Shown here: piece by piece, positions 12,301-26,100 of the stretch | How the letters are laid out: each line of letters begins with the position of its first letter | Position numbering within the stretch: the stretch's first letter is position 1 | From: Rhabdophis nuchalis | Lineage: Eukaryota; Chordata; Lepidosauria; Squamata; Natricidae | Assembly (NCBI GenBank): GCA_039707465.1 | Contig: CM077643.1 | Span: 201,091,605-201,155,604 of the forward strand | Direction of reading: 5' to 3' | Length of the DNA stretch: 64,000 nucleotides | Translations under genes and position numbers: made by a program | The notes under the pieces: generated by a model | Database searches by the model: none | Told to the model about the DNA's origin: nothing | Seen by the model: the letters and a program-made list of their open reading frames with translations, nothing else

Positions 12301-15300
12301 CCTACCAAAAGTAAAAAGGTGGGTTACAGGGAGTTGCACTGTTCTTGAAACTTCATTAAAGAACTCACAGTCCAAAGTAAACTGCAAAACAAACAAAATT
12401 ACTAATTGTCATATTAAAACTAATATGTGGATTTCTATCCATTCCAAATACAACATGTCATTTAGAACTTGTGAACGTTTAACCCAGATACTGAAGAAAA
12501 AAAACCCTGAAAGCTTGATCAATTATGTACCCACGTCAGAGGTTCACCCACATCAGGCAAACTGGTAGTAGCGATGGTGGGAGGCTCCATCCACCTGCCC
12601 GGACGCTTCTGTGCATGCACAGAAGTGTTGCACGCGCTCAAGCGTGCAAAGAGTGCATCTGAACCAGTATTTTAAAAAATGGCAAGCCACCATTGACCCA
12701 CATAGAAATCTTTCTTCAACCTTTAGATCTTCCAGTGGTGCACCCTTTACCATCGTAACCGAAACCAAGCGAAGGCTTCATCCATTATAAATATAAGATA
12801 TCAACTCTCTGCATTTATTTTAGCTATTGTCAAACAGAATAAGATTACTGCTGTGGCAATTTTAGATATTGTCAAACAGAATAAGATTATTGCTGTGGCA
12901 ATTTCACCATGATATAATATGTAAATCCATTTAGAATACTCACATTTCATTTCTGAAAATTCTGTTTGAAAAATATAATTTTACCTTAATATCATTAACT
13001 ACTGGAACATGAAGTACAATATGAGTCAAAGATGGATAATCTTGAAGTTTCAAAGTCACAATCTGAAAAACAATGCAAATAATAATAATACTTGAATATG
13101 TTTTTTAAAATTAAGGTTAAAGATTATCTAATATTTAATAGTGCAATTATAATAACATTAGAACAAAATATTATACTAAATTTGAGATGATACTTTTCAT
13201 AATAAGTCACAGACCTATGAATTCACATACCTAGTGAATTTGTTTTTGAGGTTCAGAATAAATACCTTGACTGTTGGTAGTAACTCAGCATTCCAAGACA
13301 AGTCAATTGCTTGCAGACTGTGAAATGTATATTAAAATGAAAATAGCGCTATTATACCAAATATTCATGAATATGTATTCAGAATGAAATGCATAATAAT
13401 CCATTTAAAACTAGTGCTTTTCTTCATTTGAGCAATCAATTTAGAAAATAAATTTAATTCCACTTTTATTAATACTCAATACAGCAGCTGACATAGTTAA
13501 AACAGTGTCCACAGGAAGCAGTTTCTCAGAAAGCATTTATTTTTCATTATTAAAAATAATGCTATTTTTAAAAGGGACAGGAGTATTTTGTGGTATTAAA
13601 TTATTGAGAGATAAAGACACAAGAGGTAGACTGCATTTCCTAATAAACAGCTTAGACTCAACTCTGATGTATAATGAAAAGGATTTAAACATATTGCAAA
13701 AAACACCATTGCAAATTTTTTGGGAGAAATAAACAGGATGAAGCTAGGAAAGAAAGAAACAAGGTATCATTACAGCAGATACATTTTGGAGATGACAGCA
13801 GATAAAGAGGTCTAGAAGTAATTAAAGTCAGTTAGTCTAACTAAGGACTGAGAGGGCTAGGACTAAATTTATAGAGTGAGTAGTTTTGAGAGCAGAGTAA
13901 GCTGAAAATGACCCACCAGATAAGGATCAGGGAGATCTTGGGAGGTAGATATTTGTGACAGTGGAGTGTGGACTGATCTGTTATGGAAAAAGAGCTGTAG
14001 AACAAAGGAGAAGGCTAGGAAGGTTTATGGAATACCATGTTTCTCTGAAAATAAGACCCAGCCTTATATTTTGGGAGGGCTCCAAAATAAGCATTAAGGT
14101 TTATTTTTGGGCATGATTTCAGGGTGATTAGCCCAGCTGAGTGCCCCCCCCCGCCACCACACACACAAAAGGTGGCGAGCATGCAGAGGCTGATATTGTC
14201 TGATAGCAGCTACAGCCCGCTGCCCCCTTGGCAGGCGCACTCTGGGGTTGCACAGCCTGCGCAGCCAAGGTGAGGGGGGAGGCATGCAATCCAGCCACAC
14301 CATAAATGGGGCGGGGAGGACATAACAAACAATGTCTTCCACTTGACCAACACCACAAGGACATAGACATTCTTCAATGGGGCACTTGCAAAATCTCCCT
14401 GGACTTCTACTAATTGAGCAATCATCTTTTCATCTCATCCCCAGATCTTAGCTCCATATAGCATCTGGGCTATCACCTTGCTCTGGAATATTTTAAATTC
14501 AGCTGCCCTACTTTAGACTATAAAAACTTCTGGGCAGTTGTTAAGATAGTAATTAAACATATTTTCAACATAAGGCACTTATGAAAAGTGATGCCTAAGT
14601 ATTTAAAAATGTAGCAATTCTCTATTTGTTGCCAATAATTGTCCAGCTGTGTTCAATATTTCCTCTGCTAGGCACTCCCTTGTTTTAATATAAGTTATCC
14701 TCAGTTTTTTCCTTTCACAACAGTGACCAATAACCGTCAAAGATCAATCCTGATATGGGAAATAAAAACCATGTGATCAACATACATTAACAAAGACTGT
14801 GGAGAAGAACAATCCATTTCACATATGCTATGGAACATACAATGTCTTTCAATATGTATGGAGAAAGACTTCATGCTGGCAAGAAAAAATGCTGTCGATG
14901 TGGCCCAATACTGGGCGAATGTCATTCAATTTTAGTTCTATTTAATTTAACATACTTTTTACATGTGTTAAACTTTTATGACCTATTTTACACCTATTTT
15001 ATTTGCGCAGTATTGAAGGTTATATATCTGGAATTTGAAGGGGCTTTTGACATGAATAAAAAAAAGAACAGTGAAATTTTCCGTCCATTAATCAAGGAGT
15101 AGAAAAATATTTGTGACTTAATGGCTGCTACAATATCTATATAAATAAAAATGTAACAAGAGTTTGTTCAAAACCGCTAATCTCCTAAAGTACTGCACCG
15201 ATCGCTTCCAAATTTTCACACAACGTTCCTTTCAAGTACGGCATCAATGATATATATATAGCTTGTGTAGATGTCACACCTGTGCCAGGTACATGCAACG

Positions 15301-18300
15301 GAAATGTAAAAAATTGTTTAAAAGGTAGGTAGATGGATACAGAGAGAGCAGTGGGCCACAGGTATTATGTCATCCTTTATGACATAAATACTCTGTCCAT
15401 AAGATTCAAGGAGAAATACAGTAGGTAGGTAGGTAGGTAGAAGGATAGAGAAGGAGAAGGAGAAATACCGTAGGTAGGTAGGTAGGTAGGTAGGTAGGTA
15501 GGTAGGTAGGCAGGTGGAGAAATACAGTAGGTAGGTAGGTTGGGGGTTATACGGTGGTTGTGTGTACATGTTTGTGTGTGCAGATGTAGATCTACACACA
15601 GATTGGTTGACCATTTAACCAGACTGGGCCACAGAAATGCCGGGAACTGCTAGTCATTAATATGAAGTAAGAAAGGAGCAAGTAAACAGCCTTGTTTTAA
15701 CTCCTCTTTCCAATAAAATAGGATCTGACAAAAGACCTTTGTAGGCCCATTCTTACTCTGGCTCTAATTGTTATTAGTTTGAGAAGGCATCTATCAATAT
15801 CTGCCCTTACTAGTTTATCGCATAGTCAAGATCTATCACCCGAATAAAAGGCAGAGTAAAACCTGAGGTTGTTTTGTGTATATTTCTTCCATATGGCCGG
15901 CCTGGCATAGCTGCTACAGCTATGCTATTTTTAGAGTTGGGTTTTAAATTAATATTGGTCTTTTAGCACGGGCTAAATTATTTAATTTTAGTTTTAACTT
16001 TTGTGGAATTTTGTATTGTTTGCATTTTTAGATTTTTAAATTCCTGTGCGCCGCCCTGAGTCCCATTTTGGGAGATAGGGCGGGATAGAAATCTAATAAA
16101 GTAAGTAAGTAAGTAAGTAAGTAGTAAGTAAGTAAGTAAGTAAGTAAATGTTAGTATATTTCTGAGTGAGAATCTTCAAAGTGGTGCAGTGATCTAATGT
16201 GCTATATCCTTTTTGAAAAATCTGCCTGTTCTGGATGGAAGAATTTTGTTTCCTCTTTCCAACCTTTTAACTTATTCAGAAGATATCTGACATAAAGTGT
16301 CTGCTGAGGCTGCCCTTCCACTTGTTCAAACGGATTAACTTCATCAATTAGATTCAGAATCTGAGTCCTGAGACTGGATCATGGCATAAACTTAGAAGAA
16401 ATATCTAACAGGCTAACTGGATGATGAGTAACAGGTTTTGACAATTTCCCTTTTTGAAGAATGGTTAGATTTCAATGAGACTGCACAACACATATCTTAT
16501 CTACTTCTGACAAAAGTCTAGTCATATACCTGTGAAGGTATCATATCTTCTCCAGGGGGGTTTCATTCAGTTAAATAAATACTTTAAAAAGGAAATTATT
16601 TTCATAATCTCATAAAAAATAAAATATGCTTACCACTTTGATGAAGTACTGTTTGCACAACCAAATATCCAGCTATTTGTATCCTTTTGTTTAAGAAGAG
16701 AAGAAAACAATAAAGAGAAAATGAAAAAATATGTAGATTCCTACTGTATTTTTTTTAACCTAATCTATCAATAATTTACTTTAAATTTTCCTAAAATATT
16801 TTTCAAAAGCAGCACTGGCTGCTAGCATTGGTGCAAACTGCTTTTGTAAATATACCAGTAGGTAGTCCTCAACTTATGATGACAATTGAGCCCAAAATCT
16901 CTGTTGCTAAATGAGACAGTTATTAAACAGGTTTTGCCTCATTTTATGACTTTTCTTGCCACACTTGCTAAGTGAATCACTGCAATTAGTAAGTTAGTGA
17001 CATAATTATTAAGTAACTCAGGCTTCTCCATTGATGTTACTTGTCACAAAAGGTGATCACATGACCCCAAGATACAGTAACCATCATAAACGAGACATTT
17101 GAAGTGTCTGAATGTTGATCACATGCCCATGGGGATGCTGCAATGATTGTGTGAAAAATGGTTAGCATAAATCACTTTTTTCAGTGTCATTGTAATGTCA
17201 CTACATGAATTGCTGTAAGTCAAGGCCTGTTGAAGTGTTGCTGGGATAATGATAGTTTTTTTTAAGAGAGAAAAGAACATAACAGTTGACGATTCTGTTG
17301 AAGTAGGCATTAAAAATATTTCCCAATACTTCCAAGTGTTACCAATACTTTGAAACAACATCCCAAAATTTAAAAAATATGATAGCATGGAAAGTTTGTG
17401 ATCTAGTTTCCCATTATGACATCATCCATCTTATGTAGACATTAAGAGAAGCTGTTGGCTTAAAATATTTAAATTTCTTAAAACAGATGCATTATAATAT
17501 AACAATGAAAATGAATCTTAGGAAGGAAATAATTTCTCACCAATATACTGTTTTGGCAGTAAATATGAGTGAATGATTTTCTTTGGCTTGAGAGGGAAAA
17601 ACTGAAATATTTTCCATCTGATTCCTGTTTAGAAAAAGAGAGAAATGTTTAGTTGAACATAATAAAACTATTACACTGATAAATTGTGCTATAAAATTTT
17701 AAATGATGGAATCAAACATTTACACACTGAAAGTATTCTATCATAGAGAACAATGAAAAATTGAAGGATGTTATTTGTTTTGTTTTCCATGCAAAAGCCA
17801 CAAATATAAATAAAGTGATAACTCATGGAAACAATGATTAAGCAAGCTGGCCTGCACAACCATGAAACTAAACTAAGGTTAAATTTGATATGGGTAGCAA
17901 TAGATTAGCTTCAACCTAGCCCACAAACAATGTAACAGTTGCACTTCTTTTGACAACTGGCTTGAGGCATCTTTTCCATCAATATGCACAGAGAACTTCA
18001 ATATTTGCTTGCAAAATTCAATAAAGCAAAAATATTTTTATTTGTAATCCGAAAGCTCAACAGGAGACCAACAACATCTGTAAGGCATATGCCTATTACA
18101 TGCTTTTACATTTTGAAACAAGCCTGAAAAAGACAGTTTAATATAAAAGAAATGTATAGAGGGACAATAATGTACTTTAACAACTCATGAATTCCATAGT
18201 AAAGAATTTAAATTCATCAGTAAACCTATCTACCAATACTATGATGATGTAACATAATTCTCCCTCATGCTTTCTCTGCTGTTTTTATTGTTTTTATTCA

Positions 18301-21300
18301 CTAATCCACTTGCCAAATCTCCATGGCTTGGAGTTTTTTAAAAACATCCAGGCAGATGTGAAATGAAAAATGAAATGAGTGATTTGTCATGAGTGGTTTG
18401 TTCTGTTTTTGACTTGTAAACTTTTCAAACCTACAAAGGTTTTCCACATCTCAACAGCTAGATTAGATATGGGGAAACCTTGGTTCAATAGTTACAATAC
18501 TATTTTCAATTCTAGATTTTCAGTCAGAGAAAAAGCTGTAAGTGGTAGAGCACATATTTTTCATAGGGAAGGTGCTAAATTCAAACACCTCTAGCACTAC
18601 TAGAGATGAAAAATAAATCTGCCTAAACTTAAAAAGGACTTCATAATTTTTTTAAAATCGCTTTTACATAACCTAATAAGTAATTTCTGTTTTAAATGAA
18701 AAATATTACTTACATTGTATCCTTTGTAGGACCATTTTGAAGCTTTTATATTAATCCAAATTGATGCTTCTGGAAAAAAAACCAAATACTTTTCTTCATA
18801 CTGAGTTACTTTTTTTCTGCTGTCCTGAGTACCACACCACAATAATTTTGTTGTATAATCTAAAATAGCGTGTCTCTTTTTGACAGAGAAAAACTAATAT
18901 TTTTGAAATGATAAAAACTAAATTCTTCTGATTTTAGTTCGGAGCAGACAAATTAGCATAAGTATCATTACCAAATATTCTTTTTCAAGCTTTTTATAAA
19001 TACAATACAATAATACAATAGAAGAGTTGGAAGGGACCTTGGAGGTCTTCTAGTCCAACCCCCTGCCTAGGCAGGAAGCCCTATACCATTTCAGACAAAT
19101 GGCTATCCAACATCTTCTTAAAGACTTCCAGTGTTGGGGCATTCACAACTTCTGGAGGCAAGCTGTTCCACTGGTTAATTGTTCTAACTGTCAGGAAATT
19201 TCTCCTCAGTTCTAAGCTGTTTCTCTCCTTGATTAGTTTCCACCCATTGCTTCTTGTCCTACCCTCAGGTGCTCTGGAGAATAGTCTGACTCCTTCTTCT
19301 TTGTGGCAACCCATGAGATATTGGAACACTGCTATCATGTCTCCCCTAGTCCTTCTTTTCATTAAACTAGACATACCAGTTCCTGCAACCGTTCTTCATA
19401 TGTTTACGTAAGGCGTTTACATCTTTATATTTAATAGTTTAGTTGGAATAGCAAACATTAAATCATGAAACCCTGGTGGTTGCAATGATGAAAACAACAT
19501 ATGAATCTACTTCAAAAGGGGTTTTTTTTGGGTCACACTATCATGCGGTCTGCTTAGAACAACATTATGAGAAAACATGGAGCAGCAATACTTACTTAAC
19601 CTACGCATTTGCCCAGGCCTAGACATCATATAGAAAAGGAATATGCATAGATAGAGAGAGATAAATGTTCCTAGCAAACACTCCAGCATTTACAGAAAGG
19701 AAACAAAAAGTTACCTTAAGATTAGTTCCCATTGCCTTTTTAAAAAAAGGTATATTCATACTGGAAAACTGCAGTTATAAACTTGAATGCCTGATCTTGA
19801 AATAAATTGCTTGGATTTTCCATAATAATATTCCCTGCCTTTGGGCTTTGAAATGCTACAATGTTAGGCCGGAATTGCACATGAGATCCTTAGCAAAAAA
19901 GAAGCAGCTATCTAACAAATTCAGAGCTGAGAAAAGATCTAATCTAGGCTCTTACCTGAATTTGAGGCATACCTGCCTCAATTCTTAACTGGGCATTTGG
20001 AGTTCCATTGGGTGCAGCTAAGATGGCTCACAGGAATTTGGTTTCTATGGTTTCTATCAAGTCTTTCTTTATGAGGATTCCTGTTTGTGCCTCATATAGA
20101 ATTTGTGCCAATGTTTTGACCTCAAAAAGTTTTAGGGCAGCGGGTACTAACTGGCCGCCGCCTGTGCAAAAGAAATGTTTAATTGCATTTGAGGACCTAA
20201 TGGCTACTTGAAAAATGTTATCCAGGTGTGCCTTCCACGTCCCTTGTGCATGGAAAACCACCCCAAGGTACCTAAATGTTCTAACCTGTTCCAGACTGTG
20301 TCCTTCTATTTTCCAGGGGTATTGGCTAGGTCTTTTAGCAAAAACTAGAATTTTTGATTTCTCAAAGTTCAGGGCCAGCTTGTTTTGCCTGCAATAGTTG
20401 AGTGTTGCCCTGATTGCTCTCTTCAGTCCTATGGGGGTTTGTGAGATAATAGCGGCATCATCAGCATATAAGAGAATTGGAACTTTGCGTTGTGCTAGGC
20501 TAGGAGGATGGAAATCAGGATTCTGTAGGAGATCAACCATAGGATTAATATAGAAGTTAAAGAGGGAGGGGGAACAGGATGGATTTTGAATAGAAGATTT
20601 TAAATCATTTGAATGGCTTAATGATTTGAGCTTTGCAGCAGGAAATGTTCCTATGCTACTTCCCAGAATTTAAGAGGGGAAAAAATGAATGAAATATATT
20701 GATTGAATTCCTTTGGATTTAATGTTACTCTTAATCATCAAAGGAAGTTAATACACACACACAGTAACACTGGACACACTAACCTGTTAACTCAGTAAGT
20801 GATTCAGGTCTTTCTTCAAAGAGTTTTCCTGGATACCTTAAAAAGTGGTGATTCAGGACCAGAATTTTTCTTTGGGGATTTTCTGTTATCTATCAATTAA
20901 CAAGCATGTAAATAAAAACTTTAACAAGCTTTTGAGGCCTAATGTGAGGCTAACCATTATTAATAATATCGGGAGATAATACTTCCCAGACACAAAATTA
21001 ACAACTTTTCAGCTTCAAGCAGAATCACATGGGTTTGGGCACATTTGCAAAAAGAAATCACAATTCCCCAGCCCCTTTCCTTTCTAAGCTAGACAGAGAA
21101 GAGTTAAAAAAAAACCAAATGTTTTGGATTACAGGTTGGAAACCAAAAGGATTAATTGTTTTCCCTTAGGCTTAGATTTAAACTGGAATCTGCAGGTCGC
21201 AGAATTTTCCAACAGAAAATTAACACAGAGGTAGTATTTTTCCAAGGCTGTTCTAATCTATAACCTGTGGCATCTGCCCAAAGCCTTATAGTGTCTTTCA

Positions 21301-23047
21301 TAATTTTTCCATGTGAATTTCCTTTTCAGTAAAAATCTGTGATTTGAATAACTTTTATTTCTATTTCCCCTACTGATAGGTATTTTGAATATAAAATGGA
21401 GGTTGGAAAAGGGATTTCTATGTTTTCTTTTTATAATGGTTAATTTTGTCTATATCTTGTTACATTGAAAAATATTTATGGCAAGGCTGGAGGCAAAGTT
21501 AGGTATGAAGTGAGCTTCTTAGAAAACACGCAAAGACCCTTACACTTTCATTTTATGAACTTGGCCCTGTTACTGCCATTTTATGAAATGGCAGTAACAG
21601 CCTGGTTAATGAAAAATGTATTTATAATTCTAATGAGATGTAGGTAATATTCCTAACACTGTTATCTTTCTTCACTTGCAGGAATGTAAAAAAAAAAATC
21701 AAACAATAAATGCTTTTTCCAGAACGCATGCACAGATCTTCAACGAATGCAAACCTGTTTAGTATTGTTGTCAATAAGGTCAAAAAATGCTCTGACAGTA
21801 GCCAAGTTCAATTCCTTACACCTAAAAAAAGAATATAAAGGGAAATATGCTTGTAAAAATCAAACAAATTAAAAGTCAAATAATAGCCAAATAAAAATAT
21901 TTGAACAGCAGTATGTATATCAGTCCTTGTACCAAAAAGCTTTTAACTACTCACCAAACAATGGAAAGATGATCTGTGGAAGCCCAAACTCGAGGAACTG
22001 CTGAACTCTGATTAAAAAAAGATTTGTATTATTCATTTTAAAACTGAACATCCACACATTTATTTATTTATTTATTAGAAGTTAATACCTTACTGAAAAA
22101 AATACGGCTGAAATCCTGCTTACATTGTTATGACTAAAATCCAAAAACCAAGCATGTCATATAGAACAGGGGTCCCCAACCCCCGGGCCGCAGACCGGTG
22201 CCGGTCCGTGGCTGGGTGGGAGCCGGGCCGCAGGGCTGGAGAGGAGGAGGAGGGGGCAGCCCCCTGAGCAGAGTGCGCGGGAGAACGCAGGCGCGGCTGT
22301 TCGCGCCGTTGGAGTGTGGCTCTTCCTCCTCCCTCGTCGATGGAGGGACTCCTGGACGCCGCCGGACCGCCCACCGATTCCCTCCCCTGCTGGCATGCCG
22401 GCCACTCGTTTTCTTCCAGGGGCTGCAGAGGCTCCGCAGGCGGGGGAGGGAACTGGCGGCCATAGGGAGGGTTGCTCCGACGGCGCACAGGAGTCCCTCC
22501 ATCGACGAGGGTGGAGGAAGAGCCCCCACCATCCTCCTGCGTTCTCCCGCATGCTCTGCCCAATGGGCTGCCCCCTCCTCCCTCCTCCTCCTCTCCAGCC
22601 CGGCTCCTACCCAGCCATGGAGCCTGAACGAGCGAACGAGCGACCAAGCGCGGCAGGCGGGCTGAGGAGGCTGGGGGGGGGGACGACGATGACGACGACA
22701 GACACACATAGAGAGACAGAGAGAGGGAGGGAGGGAGAGAAAGATAGACAGAGACACAGATTGAGTGAATGCAAGACAGACAGACACACGCACACACACA
22801 CAGAGTGACAGAGATGGGCGGATGAAGGAGAGAGACAGAGAGAAAGAAAGAGGAAGAAAGAAAAAGAAAGTGGGAGAGAGAGAAAGAGAGACAGAGAGAA
22901 AGAGACAGAAAGGAAAGAAAGAGACAGAAAGAAAGAGAAAGAAAGAAAGAGAAAGGGAAAGAGAGAGAAAGAAAGAAATAGCGAGAGAAAGAAAGAGAGA
23001 CAGAGACAAAGAAAGAGAAAGAAAGAGAGAGAGAAAGAAAGAAAAAG

Positions 23048-23114
<67 letters not shown>

Positions 23115-26100
23115 AGGAAAGAACTTATGACCACAGTTGAGGCCAAAAGTTTGGTTGCTAACCAAGATCATTGTTAAGTGAGTTTCACATTTTCCAAGTT
23201 GGCCACGCCCACCCAGTCACATGACTGCTGAGCTACTCAACCGGTCCGCAGAATTTTCTTTAAAATGAAACCGGTCCCTGGTGCAAAAAAGGTTGGGGAC
23301 CCCTGATATAGAACATGTGACTCTTTCCTCCCTCTTTGAACAGCAGACAATTCTGCCTTATTATACTTTTAAATGTCTGCTCATTTTGCCATTTGGATGC
23401 TGCTGTACTGTCGCTTGAGAAGCACCAGGAAAATATGGTCTTACACACTTTACATAAGAGTTCTCTGTTAATTCAAACTGTGCGGATTCATATTTCTTTA
23501 TTAATTCAATACATTTGTGAAACACCTCATTCACTGAAGCAATAAAGATTAAAAACTGAAGTACAATTATATAAAATGGATACAAACTAATTCTTAGCAT
23601 GAACCAACAGTTTAGTTACAGCTAATATGATTTAGACATCCTCTTTTAAACAGGTTCTTTGTTCAAGGGATTTGAAGTAAAATCCAGGCAAAAAAATAAG
23701 AACATTGTGGAGTTTTTGTTCTCTGACTTTGATTGTTCGCTTGCAAACATTTCATTACCCAACTAGATAATATAACCAGTGCCGGGGAAGATGCGTTTTA
23801 CTCCCTATTTATATATATAGTAGCTTCCCTTTACTAGTTGGGTAATGAAATGTCTGTAAGAAAACAAACAAGTTCAACCCTGAGCTACATATATTTTCTT
23901 CTATAGAGAAAATTCTAAATCAAATATAACGTGCTATTTCTTGAGGATGAAAGAATCTCCAAATAAATGTAGCAATGAATGCTATTGCTTCCACTCAAAT
24001 TGAGATCTCAATTTAGAATGTCACATTCAATTAGGATAGATGTTAGGGCAAAAAAGGACTAAACTATTCAGGAATGTTAACAGTAATATTTAATGGTCAT
24101 CAAAAGCCAAGGCTTAAAAGCAACAATTAAAGAATTTACCACAACAGATAAAGCACAATTTTGACTATTTGAACTGGGCAGAAAAGCCAATCCAGACCGA
24201 ACTTGATAATCTCGAAATCCTCCTGCTACAGAAAGGGTTGTTAGATTCCTTATTTCTTGAGCCTTCTGAATCCAGTTATGGTTTACAGTTGAGTAAAAAT
24301 CTATAAAAAGAATGTTCTTTTAAATATCATTTTAGCAGTTTTGTTTCCTGGGGTTCAGCAACTTCTTCAGTATAGATCATTTTGTAGCATATATCAGCAT
24401 ATTTTATAATTCCTCATTTTTCCACAATGCAATTTCAAACAACAAAAATCTAAGCCAACTTAGTTTTTTGTAGAATTAAGATAATTTAAATCTGTCACGT
24501 TAAAGCCTCTATTCTACATAAGGTATTCACAAATTGGTAAAAGATATTCTAAAGAGTTTTGCTTGCCATAAACATGTTATCTATGTAAGAAATATTTAAT
24601 GAAAACTCATATTGTTATGCATTAATTTCAATGATGTAATCATTTTAACAACAGTAATCTTATCCCAATGTGATATTTGACCATATCCATTCAAATTGCT
24701 TCTATATATTTAAACATATTTCAACATGTAAATCTATGTATGTTACAAAAACTGTACAAACCTTAAATCCTACTCATACATACAGTACATACACACATAG
24801 ACACACATGCATGCACATGCATACATATATTGCAATAATTTTGGTTACATGTTTTAATTGCTATTGTGTATATAGTGGGCAAGGAGTTATTTGAACATAT
24901 ACAAGGAGTTATTTGAACATATACAAAAAACATTTTGATATGGGAGATTGAAATGTGTTTCAGTTATTCCCCAATGCATCAAATTGGACCAGAGAAAAAT
25001 GTCTCCTATGTGAAGTATGCATGAACTTAAAAAAGATAGCCTGGGTAAGTCCTGGATGATGGTGCAATTGTAATATAATAGAAATGGAAAAAATGTAGCT
25101 TTATCTTAATGAATCTGACTTCCTGATTGAATTCTGCTAAAAAAATTATTAAAGTTTAAAGTAAAGCAATCCCCAATACATGAAATGCTGCTTAATTTGC
25201 CTTCACAGGGTGGCTACAAATCTATTGTTCGGGATAAGGAGACCTTAAAAGGCATACTCTTCTATGGGCCCAATTCTACTAAACATAGTATGGAAGATAT
25301 TCTACTGAAATGCCAGTGCTAAGCAAAGGCAAATACTTTAAATCAGCTGACTATTTTGAAGATTTTAGTCTGTTTCAAATTAACCTCAGACAAATTTTTT
25401 AGCAGGGGTTTTAAGGACAGGCTAATTATGTAATATATTTTAATATATTTTATGTTTTGTATTATTGATTTTTATCGCTGCCTGTACACCTGAGTCCCAA
25501 AAGGGAGAAGGGCGGTGTACAAATCTAATAAATACTAAATACTAAATAATCCTTGTTTTAATTTTTAAGAATCTTGGATATGGATATGTCATGATATCAT
25601 CCAATTGCCCACAAAAGTGAGTGATCTGAACATAATATCTGAAGAATTCTGGAGTATCTTGGATTTTTCAGAATCCAAAGTTAGTGATCCAATCCAAACA
25701 CTATGCAGAAATAAGAATATGATTGTTTTTAAGCCCCTATCTTGCTTATGTACAGGCACATAAGTGGCTGTCATTGATGCTGCCAGGACATATTTAAGTA
25801 CAATTATTTCCATCTTAAAATTTAAGTATAGGCAAACCATGATTAAACAAATACATATTGAGAGAAAATCGTGATTTCAATTTTTAAAACTGATTATCTT
25901 CCACATTATTCTAGCCTGCAACACATTTCTGGTGAAATTGCTAATAATAGTAGGTATAATAACAGAAGGTATAACAAGGATATTTCTAGAATTTCCAATA
26001 GTGTTTTTCATTAAATCAATGGGAATAAAGCTTATTCAGTTGCCCAAAAGTGGAAAAGCAAAAGCAAAATAGAGGAGGAAGGCAAAATAAAACCTGACCA

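Larger units (their letters stand above)
12382..12984 (-). other. PGAP1 intron 13
   Basis: Contains a short hAT element (12537-12695) and a 42-bp tandem duplication (12817-12900). Confidence 0.85.
13318..16633 (-). other. PGAP1 intron 11
   Basis: Contains a degenerate MITE (14031-14300), degraded LINE pieces on the minus strand (14310-14560 clearest), a Helitron-like element (15136-15653), and an L2 3' end with a (TAAG)n tail (15881-16147). The stretch 13320-14020 shows nothing recognisable. Confidence 0.75.
18770..20783 (-). other. PGAP1 intron 8
   Basis: Contains a CR1 fragment (19004-19404) and a non-LTR reverse transcriptase fragment (19985-20570), both in minus orientation. Confidence 0.85.
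22008..24139 (-). other. PGAP1 intron 5
   Basis: Dominated by the 1.14-kb hAT element (22167-23305). An inverted repeat lies at 23747-23853. Confidence 0.85.

Noticed and set aside
22134..23171. 345-codon and other long open frames over the GAAA array and hAT palindrome
   Set aside because: Composition is F/S/L or R/K/E low complexity from a purine microsatellite, open in several frames and on both strands; it lies within a transposon in an intron.
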